This document shows, one piece after another, positions 11,272 through 21,879 of a stretch of 64,000 bases of DNA. The notes below the pieces were generated by a model. That model did no database searches and was not told where the DNA came from. It worked only from the letters and a program-made list of their open reading frames with translations. This DNA is from Gnetum montanum. Its lineage: Eukaryota > Streptophyta > Gnetopsida > Gnetales > Gnetaceae. The stretch's first letter is position 1; each line of letters opens with the position of its first letter. The stretch lies in contig MNCI01001310.1 in assembly GCA_015680685.1 (NCBI GenBank), positions 239,906 through 303,905 of the forward strand, in the 5' to 3' direction. Position numbers and translations under genes: made by a program.

Positions 11272-11372
11272 GTCCATATATATAGTTTTGTGTGATGCGA
11301 TATCGTGTATGTGATAACGTGGCCCTGATATCACATCAGACACGATATCACATACGTGATATTGTGGCCTAT
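11272..11372 (-). promoter_or_regulatory. Internal promoter upstream of ORF2 (element C)
   Basis: On minus, an array of GATATC-centred units (GTGATATCGTGT, GTGATATCAGGG, ACGATATCGCAT) is followed at once by ACTATATATATGG, a TATA box. The array and TATA order is the same as in the LTR promoters. ORF2 starts about 500 bp downstream. Element F has the same module at 49590-49690, so it is a fixed part of this subfamily. Confidence 0.6.
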
Positions 11373-12734
11373 TTAAAGTAGGGTACTTAGAAAAATTGAT
11401 AAATTTATGAAATTTTAAAATAAAAAATGAAGGACTTAAAGTCAGTGTAAAAGGTCTAGGGTAATATTAAATAGTCTTGAAGGCAGAAAAAATATAATGG
11501 TGTAGAATCTAGCAATGGAATGCATGAATTGGATGAGGAGAAAGGGCATGTGTCGGTTCATAGGAACATTTGAACCAAAAGGATAATAAGGGAAAGAGTA
11601 TTGTAATTCTTGGAGGGTATAAAATGATGTGACGATGATGTGTTGTGAGTGTAGATTACAAGGGTTATGTAAGTGGGTCCTCTTCAAAGTAAGTTCCAAC
11701 CTATAATGCCCTTGCATAACCACACCTTAAAATGTCTGTCAGCACTAGAAGGGTTAAATGTAATCTACACCAGTTCCAGAAAACACACACATGTCGATAC
11801 CACCATGATGAGGTATGAATTTAATGCTACACAAGACACGAGTCACAAATTCATGAATAACGAGATGAGGTGAATTGTAGAAGGGATTACAGAGATTGGG
11901 ATATGAGGTAACTGGCCTAGGGCACAATGAATCATCAGTGTAAGGCATGATTAATGTGTCATTAACTTGTCACTCAAAAATCAGGACCAAGTCCATTCCT
12001 CTGATCAGTGACATTACATTGTTTCATCCCAATGATAGACAACAATGAGAGTATCATGATGGCAAGGCGCACGATCACTTGGCATTTAATACAAGGGAGG
12101 AGTGATTTTTTTTTGTGGCACTTGTCTTCTCTTTTCTCTTTTTCTTTTATTTTTTATTTTTTGAATGAATGCTTAAGCTAGAGAAGCCGACTACCTTTAG
12201 GCATGGGTGCATGTGTTTCCAGTGGGACCCCCTAGAATAGCATTGAGTTTCCTTGATTGAGTGCCTTTTGATTACTCTTGCTCCCATTTTTCATTAGATC
12301 TACAAAGATCTTAGTACAACCAAGCTGCATGATAACTCCTACAGACGTTACCAAAGAGAATCCACAAGTCCTCTTGATGTCACACCTTGGCCATTCCCGC
12401 TTAGTCGATCCTTCTTTGCTCTAGGTATAATAAACACAAGGTTACTTTAAGTTTTAATGATTAGGTATATCATTGTACCCAAGGTAGAACCTCTTATTAA
12501 TGGAATGGGTAGGTGGATGTTGTGGTCTCGTTGTTCAAGTAATTAGTCACCTGAGACTTAATAGCAGAGAACAACACCTCAACCAATGAGTCACATGAGT
12601 GCTTTATTCATAGATGAGATTACTCATAAAAAGATAAAAATACAAAAAGATAAAGCAATAAATTAAAAGGTGAAACACTGGAAAACAAAAAGTTGAAAAA
12701 TTAAAGAAATGAAAAAACATTTATTAATTCTATA
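11373..12734 (-). other. Noncoding region of element C between gag and internal promoter
   Basis: No credible ORF. It is strongly similar to 48190-49590 of element F over most of its length. Two blocks are also shared with elements D and E: ACATCAAGAGGACTTGTGG near 12355-12385, and AGGGCATTATAGGTTGG through AGAGGACCCACTT near 11670-11715 (all on minus). A T-rich tract at 12105-12165 shows nothing further. Confidence 0.6.
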
Positions 12735-14702
12735 TTGTTAGAATGGAGGATACCCGGCATAGCTAAATGGTTGAGCATGGCTAGAATTAATAAATGGAAG
12801 GTTAGGATCCTTACATGTTGGAAATATTGGGACCTGGTCATACTTACCCCATTGGGGTTCACACACTTGATTAGAGTTGACATAGTGGGGCAAGTTATAA
12901 GATGCGGTGAATTTATATGGGGTTGACCCACTATGGTACTTGTGACTGTAAAATGGTATGCAAGGATCAACATGTCTCCCCATGTGGCTATATTCATTGG
13001 GCCCCATGGTTGTTGGAGTATTGAGTGGTGGCCCTGATAAGGTAACAAGAGGCATTGGGTTCAAAGACGAAGATGCACCACAGTGTTGAACTTGTGCTGA
13101 GTTGGAGGATGCAGTGGATTCGAAACTAAGTTGTCCCTTTCGATGGTTACGTCTAAAGAAGGGATGCCTTTGGTGTGGTGGGTTTCCGCTATTATTATCA
13201 GTAGTAGCACAAGTAATGTTCATGGGTTGATGTTGCGGTGCAAACCCTTCAGGTACAATTGGTGGTGATGTAGAAGGAGGTGAAGGATGAGAATGTTATT
13301 GTTGAGGAAAAGTGTAAGGTACATGAGGTGGCAACCTTGTCGGAGAGGATATGGGTTGATAGTATTGAGGAGAATAGTAATAATGTCGCTAGATAGAGGA
13401 TGTTGACCCAATGTGGGAAACATGATGTTGGACTTGATAAGTATTTAGGTTTGGATGGTATGAAGGGTGTAACGAGTTTGGGGGCAACCTCCCCCACAAC
13501 TGGGATTGTTGCCACTGTGATTAAACATAGTATTTCTATATGAACTCTGGATGTAACACTCTTCCCCAATGCTCCCATAAATGTGCCATGATTGGGCATT
13601 ACATTGATATGTATGATTAGCAGTTAAGTTCTTATTCTCTTCAACCCTTCTCTTCGATTGTTTAGTGGTATTCCATCCTATTTCTTGGTTCGTCATAACT
13701 CTATCTTCAATAATGTTGGCATATTCTCCACATTTTTTATGTATCCATTCCATCATCTTATTGATCTTTGCCTCAACATCATCTAGTTGCATTGGCAAAG
13801 GTAGAAACGATTGCACTTTCTCAAGGTGAGCTGATTTTTCCTCTTTATGGTTATGGACCTTCTCTAGGTTGAGATTTTGGTCTTGTCGAGATTTTTTGAC
13901 ATTCTCCCTTTTAGCCATTTCTCCTTTTTATTTTGCTACCCACTTAATAAGCTCTTGGAGTCGGTGGGTTCGTAGCTTGTATTGTTGACCTCAGGAATAC
14001 ATCCCTAGGGTCTCCCTTATTTCATTACAGAGCCCATCAATAATGTGGTACATTAGCCTTTCCTCAGAGAACTTATGGCTTGGGTAGTTGTTTAACAATG
14101 CATAATATCTTTCTAAGGCCATGTACAAGGGTTCATGTTGTGCTTGTTTCCACTCTTGGATTTGTTTCCTCAAGGTTGACACTCTTGCATAAGTTTGATA
14201 TCTTTCATTGAAGAGTTCTACCATTATTGGCCAACGTCGAATTGACTTTGGTTTTAGGGACCTATACCACACTTTTGTGTGGCCAATGATTTTCATAGGA
14301 AAGAGCTTAAGTTTTTGCCATCCATTATCAATGTTGTTGCATGCACAAGCATCATAGAAGGCTCGTAAATGTTGTTGCGGATCTAATTCATAGCCTCCTA
14401 AGAACTTGGGAAAGTTGTTTAAGTCAAGCATGGGTAGATGGCTTTCCTTGCAATGCCTACGAGATATTTGAATAGCGTCTTGTATATGCGTTAGGCTCTT
14501 AGTGGCCAATAGGGGTTTTCACCACTGGGTAGGTTATGCATTCATGAGTTGGGATGATGTTGTCTTCTTTTATGTTCATAGGAAACCCCTACATCTAGAT
14601 TGAGTACTCCAAACTTCGTCTTCTTCATCATATAATTCGTTGGTTCTCCAATGAATTGTCCTACTCTTTGTTGCATTACCATAATCTTGTGAGAGAGACA
14701 TA
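12735..14702 (-). pseudogene. gag of element C
   Basis: Gag would form the virus-like particle that packages element RNA. The start at 14700-14702 gives MSLSQDYGNATKSRT, matching the N-terminus in element F. The retrotransposon gag domain is clear at 14509-13991: HLPMLDLNNFPKFLGGYELD, AFYDACACNNIDNGWQKLKLF, KVWYRSLKP, YHIIDGLCNEIRETLG. The next part (13918-13445) is charged and helical, and the C-terminal third is Pro/Gln/His-rich, ending FSYAGYPPF near 12738. Several stops and at least two frame changes interrupt it. There is no protease behind it. Confidence 0.88.
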
Positions 14703-14814
14703 GTTGTGAATTTATGTGTGACTTATTTGCAATTACTTCTTCCTAAAAGATGTATCGTTAATACTTTGTTACAATGATATTGTATGACGTAACTAATCTA
14801 AATAACTAGCATCA

Positions 14815-14832
14815 TCCCTGGCAATGGCACCA
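14815..14832 (-). other. Primer binding site (tRNA-Asp), element C
   Basis: Minus reads TGGTGCCATTGCCAGGGA, one base from the LTR end. It differs from the complement of the plant tRNA-Asp 3' end (TGGCGCCGTTGCCGGGGA) at three positions, all C-to-T or G-to-A. Confidence 0.88.
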
Positions 14833-14833
14833 A

Positions 14834-15684
14834 TGATGAGTGGCAAGGTACCCCTACACTCAACCATACGAATATGAGCATTTCATGCACGATCCGGTCA
14901 AACTCCATAGACGGGCTAGTTGTGGTATCTAGATAGTTTCTCGTTGATTGCTGTTTACTATCTTCCCACTTGGACTAGTATTTGCTTTGTCACGTATGGT
15001 TTTGTCCAAAGTGAGGTGTATGATGTGGTTTCTAACCTAGTGCTACTCATGGAGGCAATGGAAAATAGCTTTAATTAAGCTAGGAGGAAAAGGGAGAGAG
15101 AATCTAAGTTAGCCTAAGTGCGATGAGCATTCGTCCCTTAATCATCCATACACATCTTGGACCTCGTGCAAGACTACCATTGGGATTACCAAGCGCATGG
15201 CTTAGGTACGCTACTGGGATACCAAGTAGTCACACTTGAATGCTCGTGATTAAGTTGTACTCATTCCATGTTTAAGGAGTTTAGGGTGAAGAGATCTTAA
15301 CTACAAAAGAAATAAATAACAATAATAATTAAATGATTAAACTAAGTGAATGCTACAATGATGAATTAATCTTGATCTTTAATTTCGGTCATGTGTGTGT
15401 CCAAGTACGTCACACTCGAATAAAGGTGCTGTACAATTACAATCATCACACTGCGGGCATGCACTGGAAGAGAGGGTTAAGAGGAAAAAATGACAAAAAG
15501 ACTCTACTCTAACACTAAACTAACTTTTTAACTCCTTGTGCCTACATGTGTATTTATAGGCCCGTACAGGAGTCACGATATTGCACATCCGATATTGCGA
15601 GCTAGGCCGCAATATCGCTTACCTGATATCACATACGCGATATCGTGGGTGTGATATCAAGGCCAAATGAATCATGATTCATTA
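14834..15684 (-). repeat. 5' LTR of element C
   Basis: Length 851 bp, highly similar to 6997-7832. The palindrome array at about 15577-15662 has GATATCACATACGCGATATC; TATA box CCTATAAATACACATG is at about 15545-15562. The outer terminus has decayed from TCA to TTA but the flanking GTTTT duplication fixes the boundary. Confidence 0.92.
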
Positions 15685-15689
15685 GTTTT

Positions 15690-16547
15690 TAATTTACCCA
15701 ATTTGTATTGAGTGCTCATTGGTTTGGACCTTATTGTTTGATTTTTCTAGTTCTCCTTATTATTATTCTTCTTCGGATAATCTGCAATCATATGAGCTAT
15801 TCCACCACAATAATAAGAAAAAAAAAATATTTTCTTACCTTTTTACCAGCATTCATCCTTTTGAGACTTTTGAGCTTCCTTGTGAGATTAGTAATCTTTT
15901 TATTAAAATTGGACTTTGATAATGACAGATCCCTTTTATCTTCATTCTTTTCAGCTTCGGCGCTAAAAGCAATGTGCTCCTTATTGCTAGTAAAACTAGC
16001 TCCACCTTTCCTAATTTCAAAAGTTGAAAGAATATTATAAAGCTCAGTAACTATTATTCTAGAGAGATCTTTTGCCACTTCTATAGATGATACCTTTGCT
16101 TCAAGTTTGTTAGGTAAAATAGACAAAATTTTATGGCAAATTATATCATCGGATTGTGCTTCACCAAGCATAATTATCTTATTAATAATTTTGTTTACTT
16201 GACTGAAGAAATGCTAACATTTTCATTCTCTTCCATCTTTAGAACATTAAAATGTGCTCTTAATTCGTATTATCATCTTCTTCATAAATAACTTGAAGAT
16301 GCTCCCATATTTGTTTGGCTAATTAAAGATGCATAATCTTCATACAAACTACTCTATCCAAGCCATAGACCAAAGCATTCATAGCTCAAGCATCATGCAC
16401 AGAATTGTTGGTTCCTCTAGTAACTACCTTTCAAACATCATTTTCATGAGCTAGAAGATAAGTCTTCATCTTGAACTTCTATAAAGGATAATCTGAGCCA
16501 TCGAACCATGGAGCTCTGTTAGATGAAAAGCCTTGATTCTGCGTCAT
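15690..16547 (-). pseudogene. Ty1/copia gag, N-terminal two thirds
   Basis: The start at 16545-16547 gives MTQNQGFSSNRAPWFDGSDY, then YKFKMKTYLLAHE, the typical copia gag opening. The frame 15797-16171 contains ILPNKLEAKVSSIEVAKDLS and ELYNILSTFEIRK of the gag-polypeptide (UBN2-type) family. A zinc knuckle remnant (CYYCGGIAHMIADY) follows near 15760-15800. Several stops occur before 16171. It is cut at 15689 by element C and resumes at 6991. Confidence 0.85.
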
Positions 16548-16600
16548 CTAATAAATAGATATATGCAACATAGATGGTTAAATTGAGAAGAGTTGACTAT

Positions 16601-16612
16601 GTTTTGATACCA
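16601..16612 (-). other. Primer binding site (initiator tRNA-Met), copia element
   Basis: Minus reads TGGTATCAAAAC, close to the standard copia primer site TGGTATCAGAGC complementary to initiator tRNA-Met. It lies between LTR and gag as expected. Confidence 0.75.
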
Positions 16613-17399
16613 ATTATTATTTCTTGAACCAAGCTAAGGGTACTAGGGGGTGAATCAAGGCCCTTCAAAAATTAGCACAAATTGAAGACGGGTAGAAAGA
16701 CCAATAAAAAGCCCCAAAATAAAATTTAATATAAAAAATAGAACAACTATGCAAGAAAGAGTGAATAGAACATAACTTTTAAAGGTGGTTTAGTTGCTAG
16801 AATTGTTGATCTATATCCAGAACAAAACTCTCCCTAGTTCCTAGGGGGTAGAGTAATTCTATTAGCTAAAAAAATTACAAAGCTTGTTTTACAATCTTAG
16901 ATTGAGCACAACTGCTAAGCTCACGTCACTGGAGTTAGCTTCCACACCAGAAAGATTACCTAGTTTTTTGAGAAAAAGAAAATAAAACTTTTATAAAGAA
17001 GAAAGTGAGAAAGACCGAGAAGAATAGAAGGAGGGAGAAATTCTAATTTTAGTACCAATGAGCCAAAAACTAGAATTAACCCATTCAAAGACAAGAGCTT
17101 CAACTTATAGTAGCATTTTTCGGAACCATTTTTATGTGCTGCTTGTGAAGCTATTGTTAATTCATGAGAAAAGCATGGGAAGAAGCTATAGCCATTTTTA
17201 CAGCAGTCATAGATATGTTGTAGATATGTCGGAGATACATGGCTAGAGAATCGAAGAAAAGAAGCCATAACTCTATTCAATCTATTAGGAGTAGGCTAGA
17301 GTAGAATGTGAAGCTCAGTTACTGCATTTGGTATTGCATTTGGTATAAACTTTGGTAGAAGAGGAAGAAATCTGTCATTTCATTTTTGTGGCACTAACA
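16613..17399 (-). repeat. Probable 5' LTR of the copia element
   Basis: The start is set at 17399 because minus reads TGTTAGTGCCAC, a typical plant copia LTR opening; the end is set by the primer site. The 3' border is approximate because the terminal CA has decayed. No second copy is available in the window to confirm the limits. Confidence 0.5.
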
Positions 17400-18003
17400 A
17401 TCCTTTTGCAAAAATAATATGTTTTGCTTGTGTCAAGGATAACAAAGGTTTTAGTTTGTTATTTTTTTGGGCGAACATCGTAGATGGTTGAAGGTAGAAA
17501 TGACATTGAGCGTTGGAATTAGAAATGACATTGCACATTAAAAATACAAATGACGCGTAAAAGTAGAAATGATATGGCACGTTGAAATCAGAAATGTTGT
17601 TGCGAAATTAGAAATGATGTCGTGAACTTCCTGCAAAGCTAAACCTGCACCGAAGCTCAAAACACCCAACAAGATGCATTCATGACGTTTGCGTTTAGGG
17701 ATTATGAGTAATTACTCTTGCAGTTTGAAGGGTTGGCAGAAGTTTAGACGGGTTCATAAGTTGAGATAACGTCAACAGTTTTAACCTTTACAACTTTTGA
17801 CATAAGTTTTTTTAGGATTGACTATGTGCTTGGTTTTTTAATTAACGGGACTCTGTTGAGTATTCGCAGTTACAGTCTAAGTGAGAATCATGCAGAAATA
17901 CCCATTGAACACACTTCAAAACACATGTTTTTAGTGCATAGTGTGGGCAAATATGTTCCAACAGAAAAGAAAACATTAAAACGGCGCTTAGAATTAGTAT
18001 GAA
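17400..18003. other. Unassigned single-copy-looking DNA
   Basis: No protein, LTR, tRNA-like or repeat structure recognised, apart from a loosely repeated 'gaaatgacattg' phrase at about 17495-17620 (several imperfect copies of a 26-30 bp unit). Confidence 0.4.
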
Positions 18004-19260
18004 CCTATGCCGGAGATTTGCGATTCCCTATAAATTTTGACGAACTGTACGCGTCGGATTGGCGTCGGATTCGGGAGCGCGTGGGTACGTATTTCATAAT
18101 TTCCAATGAAATTTTGTCTGGATTTGAAAATATACATTGATATGGTCTCCTTGCCTTGCCTCGTATTGTTATTGCCTTTTTAGTTCGTGCGATGTCTGCA
18201 TTTTGCATTAAAATCTTACATATCTTCTCCTACATATCTTCTCCTGTTCTGAATCATACATTAAAATCTTACATATCTTCTCCTGTTCTGAATCATACCA
18301 AAAATTTGCGTCAAAGGGTCCACCATGACTCACATTCTCGCGTGTCTATTGTTCATTGCTGGTTTTTGCTCTTTTTCTCATATCTCTGCTTAAAAAAGGA
18401 AAAACAAAACAGGGTCATCGTCATCGGTCATGAGTCATGAACATGATGACGGATGGATGCTTGTTCAACTTTTTTAAAAATCTGTTTGCTTGTAAAGCAA
18501 CGAAACCCACCAGCACATGACATGGACAATGGCCATATGCAAGCTCATGGTGCTCTGTTTTTACTTTCCCCTTCATCATGACTAGTGCTGATTTTCCAGC
18601 ATCTCAAAGGTTTTCGATCATTATAGGTGAGATGAGTACCTTTCAATCATTATAGGTGAGATGAGTTACTGGGCTGTGCCTAGTTTAGTTACGTTGTGTA
18701 TTTTGATAATACAGTCATCTTCAACGTGGCCCTACTCACAGGTAGTCCCTAGGGTGCTACTCACAGGTAGTCTTTGAACAAAAGTATTAGCAGACCTGAT
18801 TTGTTATAAATTTGGTTGAGGCTTGAGGCGTAATTTTATTTTTGGAAATATTGGATTGAGTAACAAAAGGATTTCATTTTATTGCTATCATTTTGGTTGT
18901 TGCAGAAATTATATGTTTGGCCAGATTATGGCTCCCCAGTAAGGAAATGGATTCAGTGCCCTCCATACCTTTGAAAATTTTCTTGCTTCAATTTAATGGT
19001 GATATTGCAATCTTCTGTGCAATTTTTAAGCATTAACAATATTTTGGATTTACATTGTACTTGTTCTATGTTTTACAATGTATTTTTATGATATATGGGA
19101 TTCAATTTTTTAAAAAAACTAATATATTTAAATTTTCTCTATCACGTCCCGGCTATGAACCCGTACCCACTTTTTCTTGAGGCACACTTACCCAAACACG
19201 TTCAGAGTCACGAATCCTCGATTCCTCACTTCCACGAATCAGATTCTTTTGATGCATAGG
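18004..19260. mobile_element. Candidate non-autonomous DNA transposon
   Basis: The ends are short inverted repeats, CCTATGC at 18004-18010 and GCATAGG at 19254-19260, flanked by identical TATGAA (17998-18003 and 19261-19266). Inside both ends similar G-rich sequence occurs in inverted orientation (GATTCG units, then GTGGGTACG at about 18082 forward and about 19160 reverse). No transposase is visible. The terminal repeat is short and a 6-bp duplication is unusual for hAT (8 bp), so superfamily is open and chance cannot be excluded. Confidence 0.4.
18203..18300 (+). repeat. Short tandem duplication
   Basis: The phrase ATTAAAATCTTACATATCTT with the following CTCCTGTTCTGAATCATAC occurs twice in tandem (about 45 bp apart), with an extra partial ACATATCTTCTCCT unit. 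Two more small duplications follow: TCATTATAGGTGAGATGAGT (18620-18665) and CTACTCACAGGTAGTC (18731-18772). Confidence 0.7.
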
Positions 19261-19321
19261 TATGAACTAGGTGCCTGTTCTGACACAAGAGAACGTTCAT
19301 TAGAAGCCATTTGAAGGAAGC

Positions 19322-19327
19322 TTTATT
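19322..19327 (-). terminator. Polyadenylation signal candidate for the lipid-transfer gene
   Basis: AATAAA on minus, about 175 bp past the stop codon of the lipid-transfer protein gene, a plausible 3' UTR length in plants. Confidence 0.4.
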
Positions 19328-19500
19328 ATAAAATCCATCATCACAAATACATGATCATCATGATTCCTGACATGGATATCTACACCTGAGATTTGTGGGT
19401 GCTAGTTAATTACGTAGGCGAGGGGGTATTAGTGAATAAGTGGATTTCATGGTTTGGTGCTTCCTTCCTTCTTGTTTTCCTTCTGGATCTGTGCATGTCC

Positions 19501-19965
19501 TCAAGCAATGGTGACGCCCGCAAAAACAGCAAGGCTCCAAAAAATTAAGCAAGCTCTGCTCACAGAAAAAGAAGAAGAAGAAGAAGGGGAAGGAGGAATT
19601 GCAGGAGAAAGAGAAGGAGAATAAAGAACCCAGCTGCCACATTTCTGCCCATGAGGAAGATCACGGCCGCAGGACTTGGCGTCATTGACAAGATGATTGA
19701 GTTTATCACCGATGAGTTTTGCAATGTCTGGTGTAACTTTGGAGCAAATGCAATTCATGTCTGCACTCCTGATATCTGCACAACAGCCATCTGATGGAGA
19801 GCCTCCATTGAGCAGATTTGAGCATTCTGAGATCAGATTCGATGCCTGATCATCACAGCTATCTGCATAAACACCGCACACAACCACAGTAATGGCCACT
19901 AGTGCCACCAATACCGCTACTTTAGCAACCCTAGTGCTGTAAGTGTAACCCATTTTGCTTTCCAT
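19501..19965 (-). CDS. Non-specific lipid-transfer protein, eight-cysteine, possible GPI anchor
   Basis: 154 codons, uninterrupted. Residues 13-34 are hydrophobic and end VYA, a good signal peptide cleavage site before Asp35, so the product is secreted. The eight-cysteine motif is complete: Cys37, Cys48, Cys61-Cys62, Cys72-x-Cys74, Cys99, Cys109, spacing C-x10-C-x12-CC-x9-CxC-x24-C-x9-C. Four disulfides would form a helical cage with a lipid-binding cavity. The spacing is nearest the LTPd/DIR1-like class. After Trp112 comes a Pro/Ser-rich segment and a hydrophobic end (ACLIFWSLAVFAGVTIA), the layout of a GPI-anchor signal, so an outer-membrane or wall location is likely. No intron is needed. 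Likely roles (cuticle lipid export, defence signalling) are inferred from the family. Confidence 0.88.
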   Translation of the reverse strand: MESKMGYTYSTRVAKVAVLVALVAITVVVCGVYADSCDDQASNLISECSNLLNGGSPSDGCCADIRSADMNCICSKVTPDIAKLIGDKLNHLVNDAKSCGRDLPHGQKCGSWVLYSPSLSPAIPPSPSSSSSFSVSRACLIFWSLAVFAGVTIA

Positions 19966-21879
19966 TTCCGATCTGAGCTTCTTGTTTATGAATTCTCTGC
20001 AATTCCCTGTGCCCTCTGTATTGATATTTCAGTTGCTTGGTTGCGTTTTAAGTAGGCGTCTTGGCTGGTGTGAGTGCCGTCTGGGAAATGTCATGCCTGC
20101 GTGCCAAACAACTGATTGCGGTTACTGGGTTGCTCGCCATCACAATATAATGATTTTGCTTCAATTCAGGTTGATGTCCCATGATTTCACTCTAGTGTCT
20201 GCCTTATTTGTCATGGAATTTGTGGGTTTAGCTGGGAAGGTCAGTTACGTTCGTTCATATGAAAGTAGTGTCAGGGTCTTCTCTTGCTCTGCTGTGTTTT
20301 GTGTATATCCAATGGATGCACGTCAAGTTCGTTACAAGTTACTAATTACTTTGCTTTGTGTTTTGATGTTGCTACTGCAGGCTTAATCCTTTTGTCTTGT
20401 TGCTTGCGTGAGTATTGAACGGTGAACACCGTGAAATAAAATGTTCTTTGGGGGATTCTTCCTCGTGTTCCTCAGGTTTGTACACAAAAATATCTTATTT
20501 TTGCTTTCCCTAAAACATGACATTACTGGAAATTTACAGTTTTAAATTCTAGATTTTATTTTGTATGTTTATTTACTTTGAGCTCCACCTTCATCTAGGA
20601 GGTGTAAGGAAATCCAACTATTTTATTATGTGTACCCTTAATGAAGGGTCAGTTTATATAGATTGCAGTTTCCTGTGACATGAACATTGACTAATTTATA
20701 ATCAACCATAAAAGAAGTAATTCTGATTCCAAGAAGAAGAAAGAAAAAAACAAGATAAAAACAATAATTTATATTGACAAGAATATTGAGAAACAATATT
20801 AATTCAAATGATTCAAATCAAGAGGAATAGTAGAAAAGATTCGCATCAAGTTTAGATGGAGAGAAAGAACTCCATGGAGAATAAAAAAGGAAGAACCAAG
20901 AAAACATTCAACTAAGCAAAAAAATGAAGGAAAAAATTAAGATCAAATAGTTAAAGTGTTTTAACTCATAAACACTATTTAAAATTCTAATGCTTTGTCA
21001 CAATATCAATTCTATTACAATATGATTTCACATAAATTTAATTATTTGAGTTAATGTTGTCATATGCATTTAAAAAATGCAAGGCAAGGCATAGTAGGAA
21101 AGGGCAAAGTAAGAAAACTAGGTAGGGCATGATAGCAAAAGGCAAACTATACACAATAAGAAGCTCTTTGCAAGCAAGTTATGGTACAACAGAAGTGGTA
21201 AGATCCTAGAAGCAACACATAACAATTAGATCTAGATTTTTTAAAAAAGGCTTTTTATGATCAGATCTATGTGAGAATGTAACCAATCACTCTGATTTCA
21301 AGACTTTGAAATGGGATCTAGATAACAAAATATTTAAATGATTTAAGTTTTGAAAGTAGACTATGAAGGCAAAGTATTGAAAGTTGCTATGTATGAGGAA
21401 ATGATGGAAAACAAATTAAACATTTGCCACTACACATGTAGAAGATGTATTAGCAGATCACTACAATGGAAGTCAAGCTCTCTACTTAGAAAGCTAGGAT
21501 CAAAGAAATCATAGAAGAAAAAAATTTCATGAAAGAAAATTACTACCTTCGAAGCTATTATTGAAATAAACCCAATAAAGACGCAACTTGAAAAAAGTAG
21601 GGAAGAAGATTACTAGAATTTGTTGGGATAAAAGAAAATGAAAATGAAAACCTAGTTCAATAAATAACAATGGTGATAAATGGCATCATGCATAGAATTT
21701 CCTAAAATAAAAAGAGAAATTTATTTTAGGTCTAAAAATGGTTAACCTAGGCATGTTGTTGTCAAATTTAACAACACACATGATAGGTCCAAAATCTAGA
21801 ATATCCCATTCACTTAAAGAATTATAAAATTTGGATCAATGAAAATCTCCCTAAAAGGAAACTTGTAAAAAGATTTGTA
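19966..21879. other. Upstream region of the lipid-transfer gene and AT-rich intergenic DNA
   Basis: 19966-20700 is the likely promoter/5' UTR of the minus-strand gene. The best TATA candidate on minus is CTATATAAAC (20651-20660), which would need a 5' UTR of more than 600 bases or a 5' UTR intron. A 143-codon plus-strand frame overlapping the start of the gene has no recognisable domain. 20700-21879 is A-rich with no recognised gene. Confidence 0.45.

Larger units (their letters stand above)
6997..15684 (-). mobile_element. Element C: complete non-autonomous Athila-like LTR retrotransposon with gag and ORF2
   Basis: LTRs at 6997-7832 and 14834-15684 share termini TGATGA...CACTCATCA (one end reads TTA for TCA). 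A perfect 5-bp target duplication GTTTT flanks it (6992-6996 and 15685-15689). Next to the 5' LTR lies a primer site for tRNA-Asp (14815-14832), next to the 3' LTR a purine tract. Internal order on minus: gag, noncoding block, internal promoter, ORF2. No protease, RT, RNase H or integrase is present anywhere in the 7.0 kb interior, so movement would have needed enzymes from a relative. It is inserted into the copia gag. Its sister copy is element F. Confidence 0.93.
864..17399 (-). mobile_element. Degenerate Ty1/copia element, host of nested insertions
   Basis: On minus, in order: 5' LTR (about 16613-17399), initiator-Met-type primer site (16601-16612), gag (15690-16547), then, after element C is removed (6997-15684, TSD GTTTT), the gag tail and protease (5749-6991), then, after the pararetrovirus insert is removed (about 2230-5748), the GAG-pre-integrase motif, integrase and RNase H (about 955-2229). 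The reverse transcriptase has been lost by an internal deletion between integrase and RNase H. The 3' LTR is not seen and LTR A adjoins the 3' end. Many stops and frameshifts mark it as one of the oldest layers of the window. Confidence 0.8.

Noticed and set aside
15708-16040. 110-codon plus-strand frame
   Set aside because: It is the antisense of the copia gag, which has clear family motifs on minus.
17400-18003. Promoter or exon of a further host gene
   Set aside because: No frame, splice pattern or known protein similarity could be supported.
19955-20386. 143-codon plus-strand frame next to the lipid-transfer gene
   Set aside because: It overlaps the start of the minus-strand gene, has no recognised domain and lies where the promoter/5' UTR should be.
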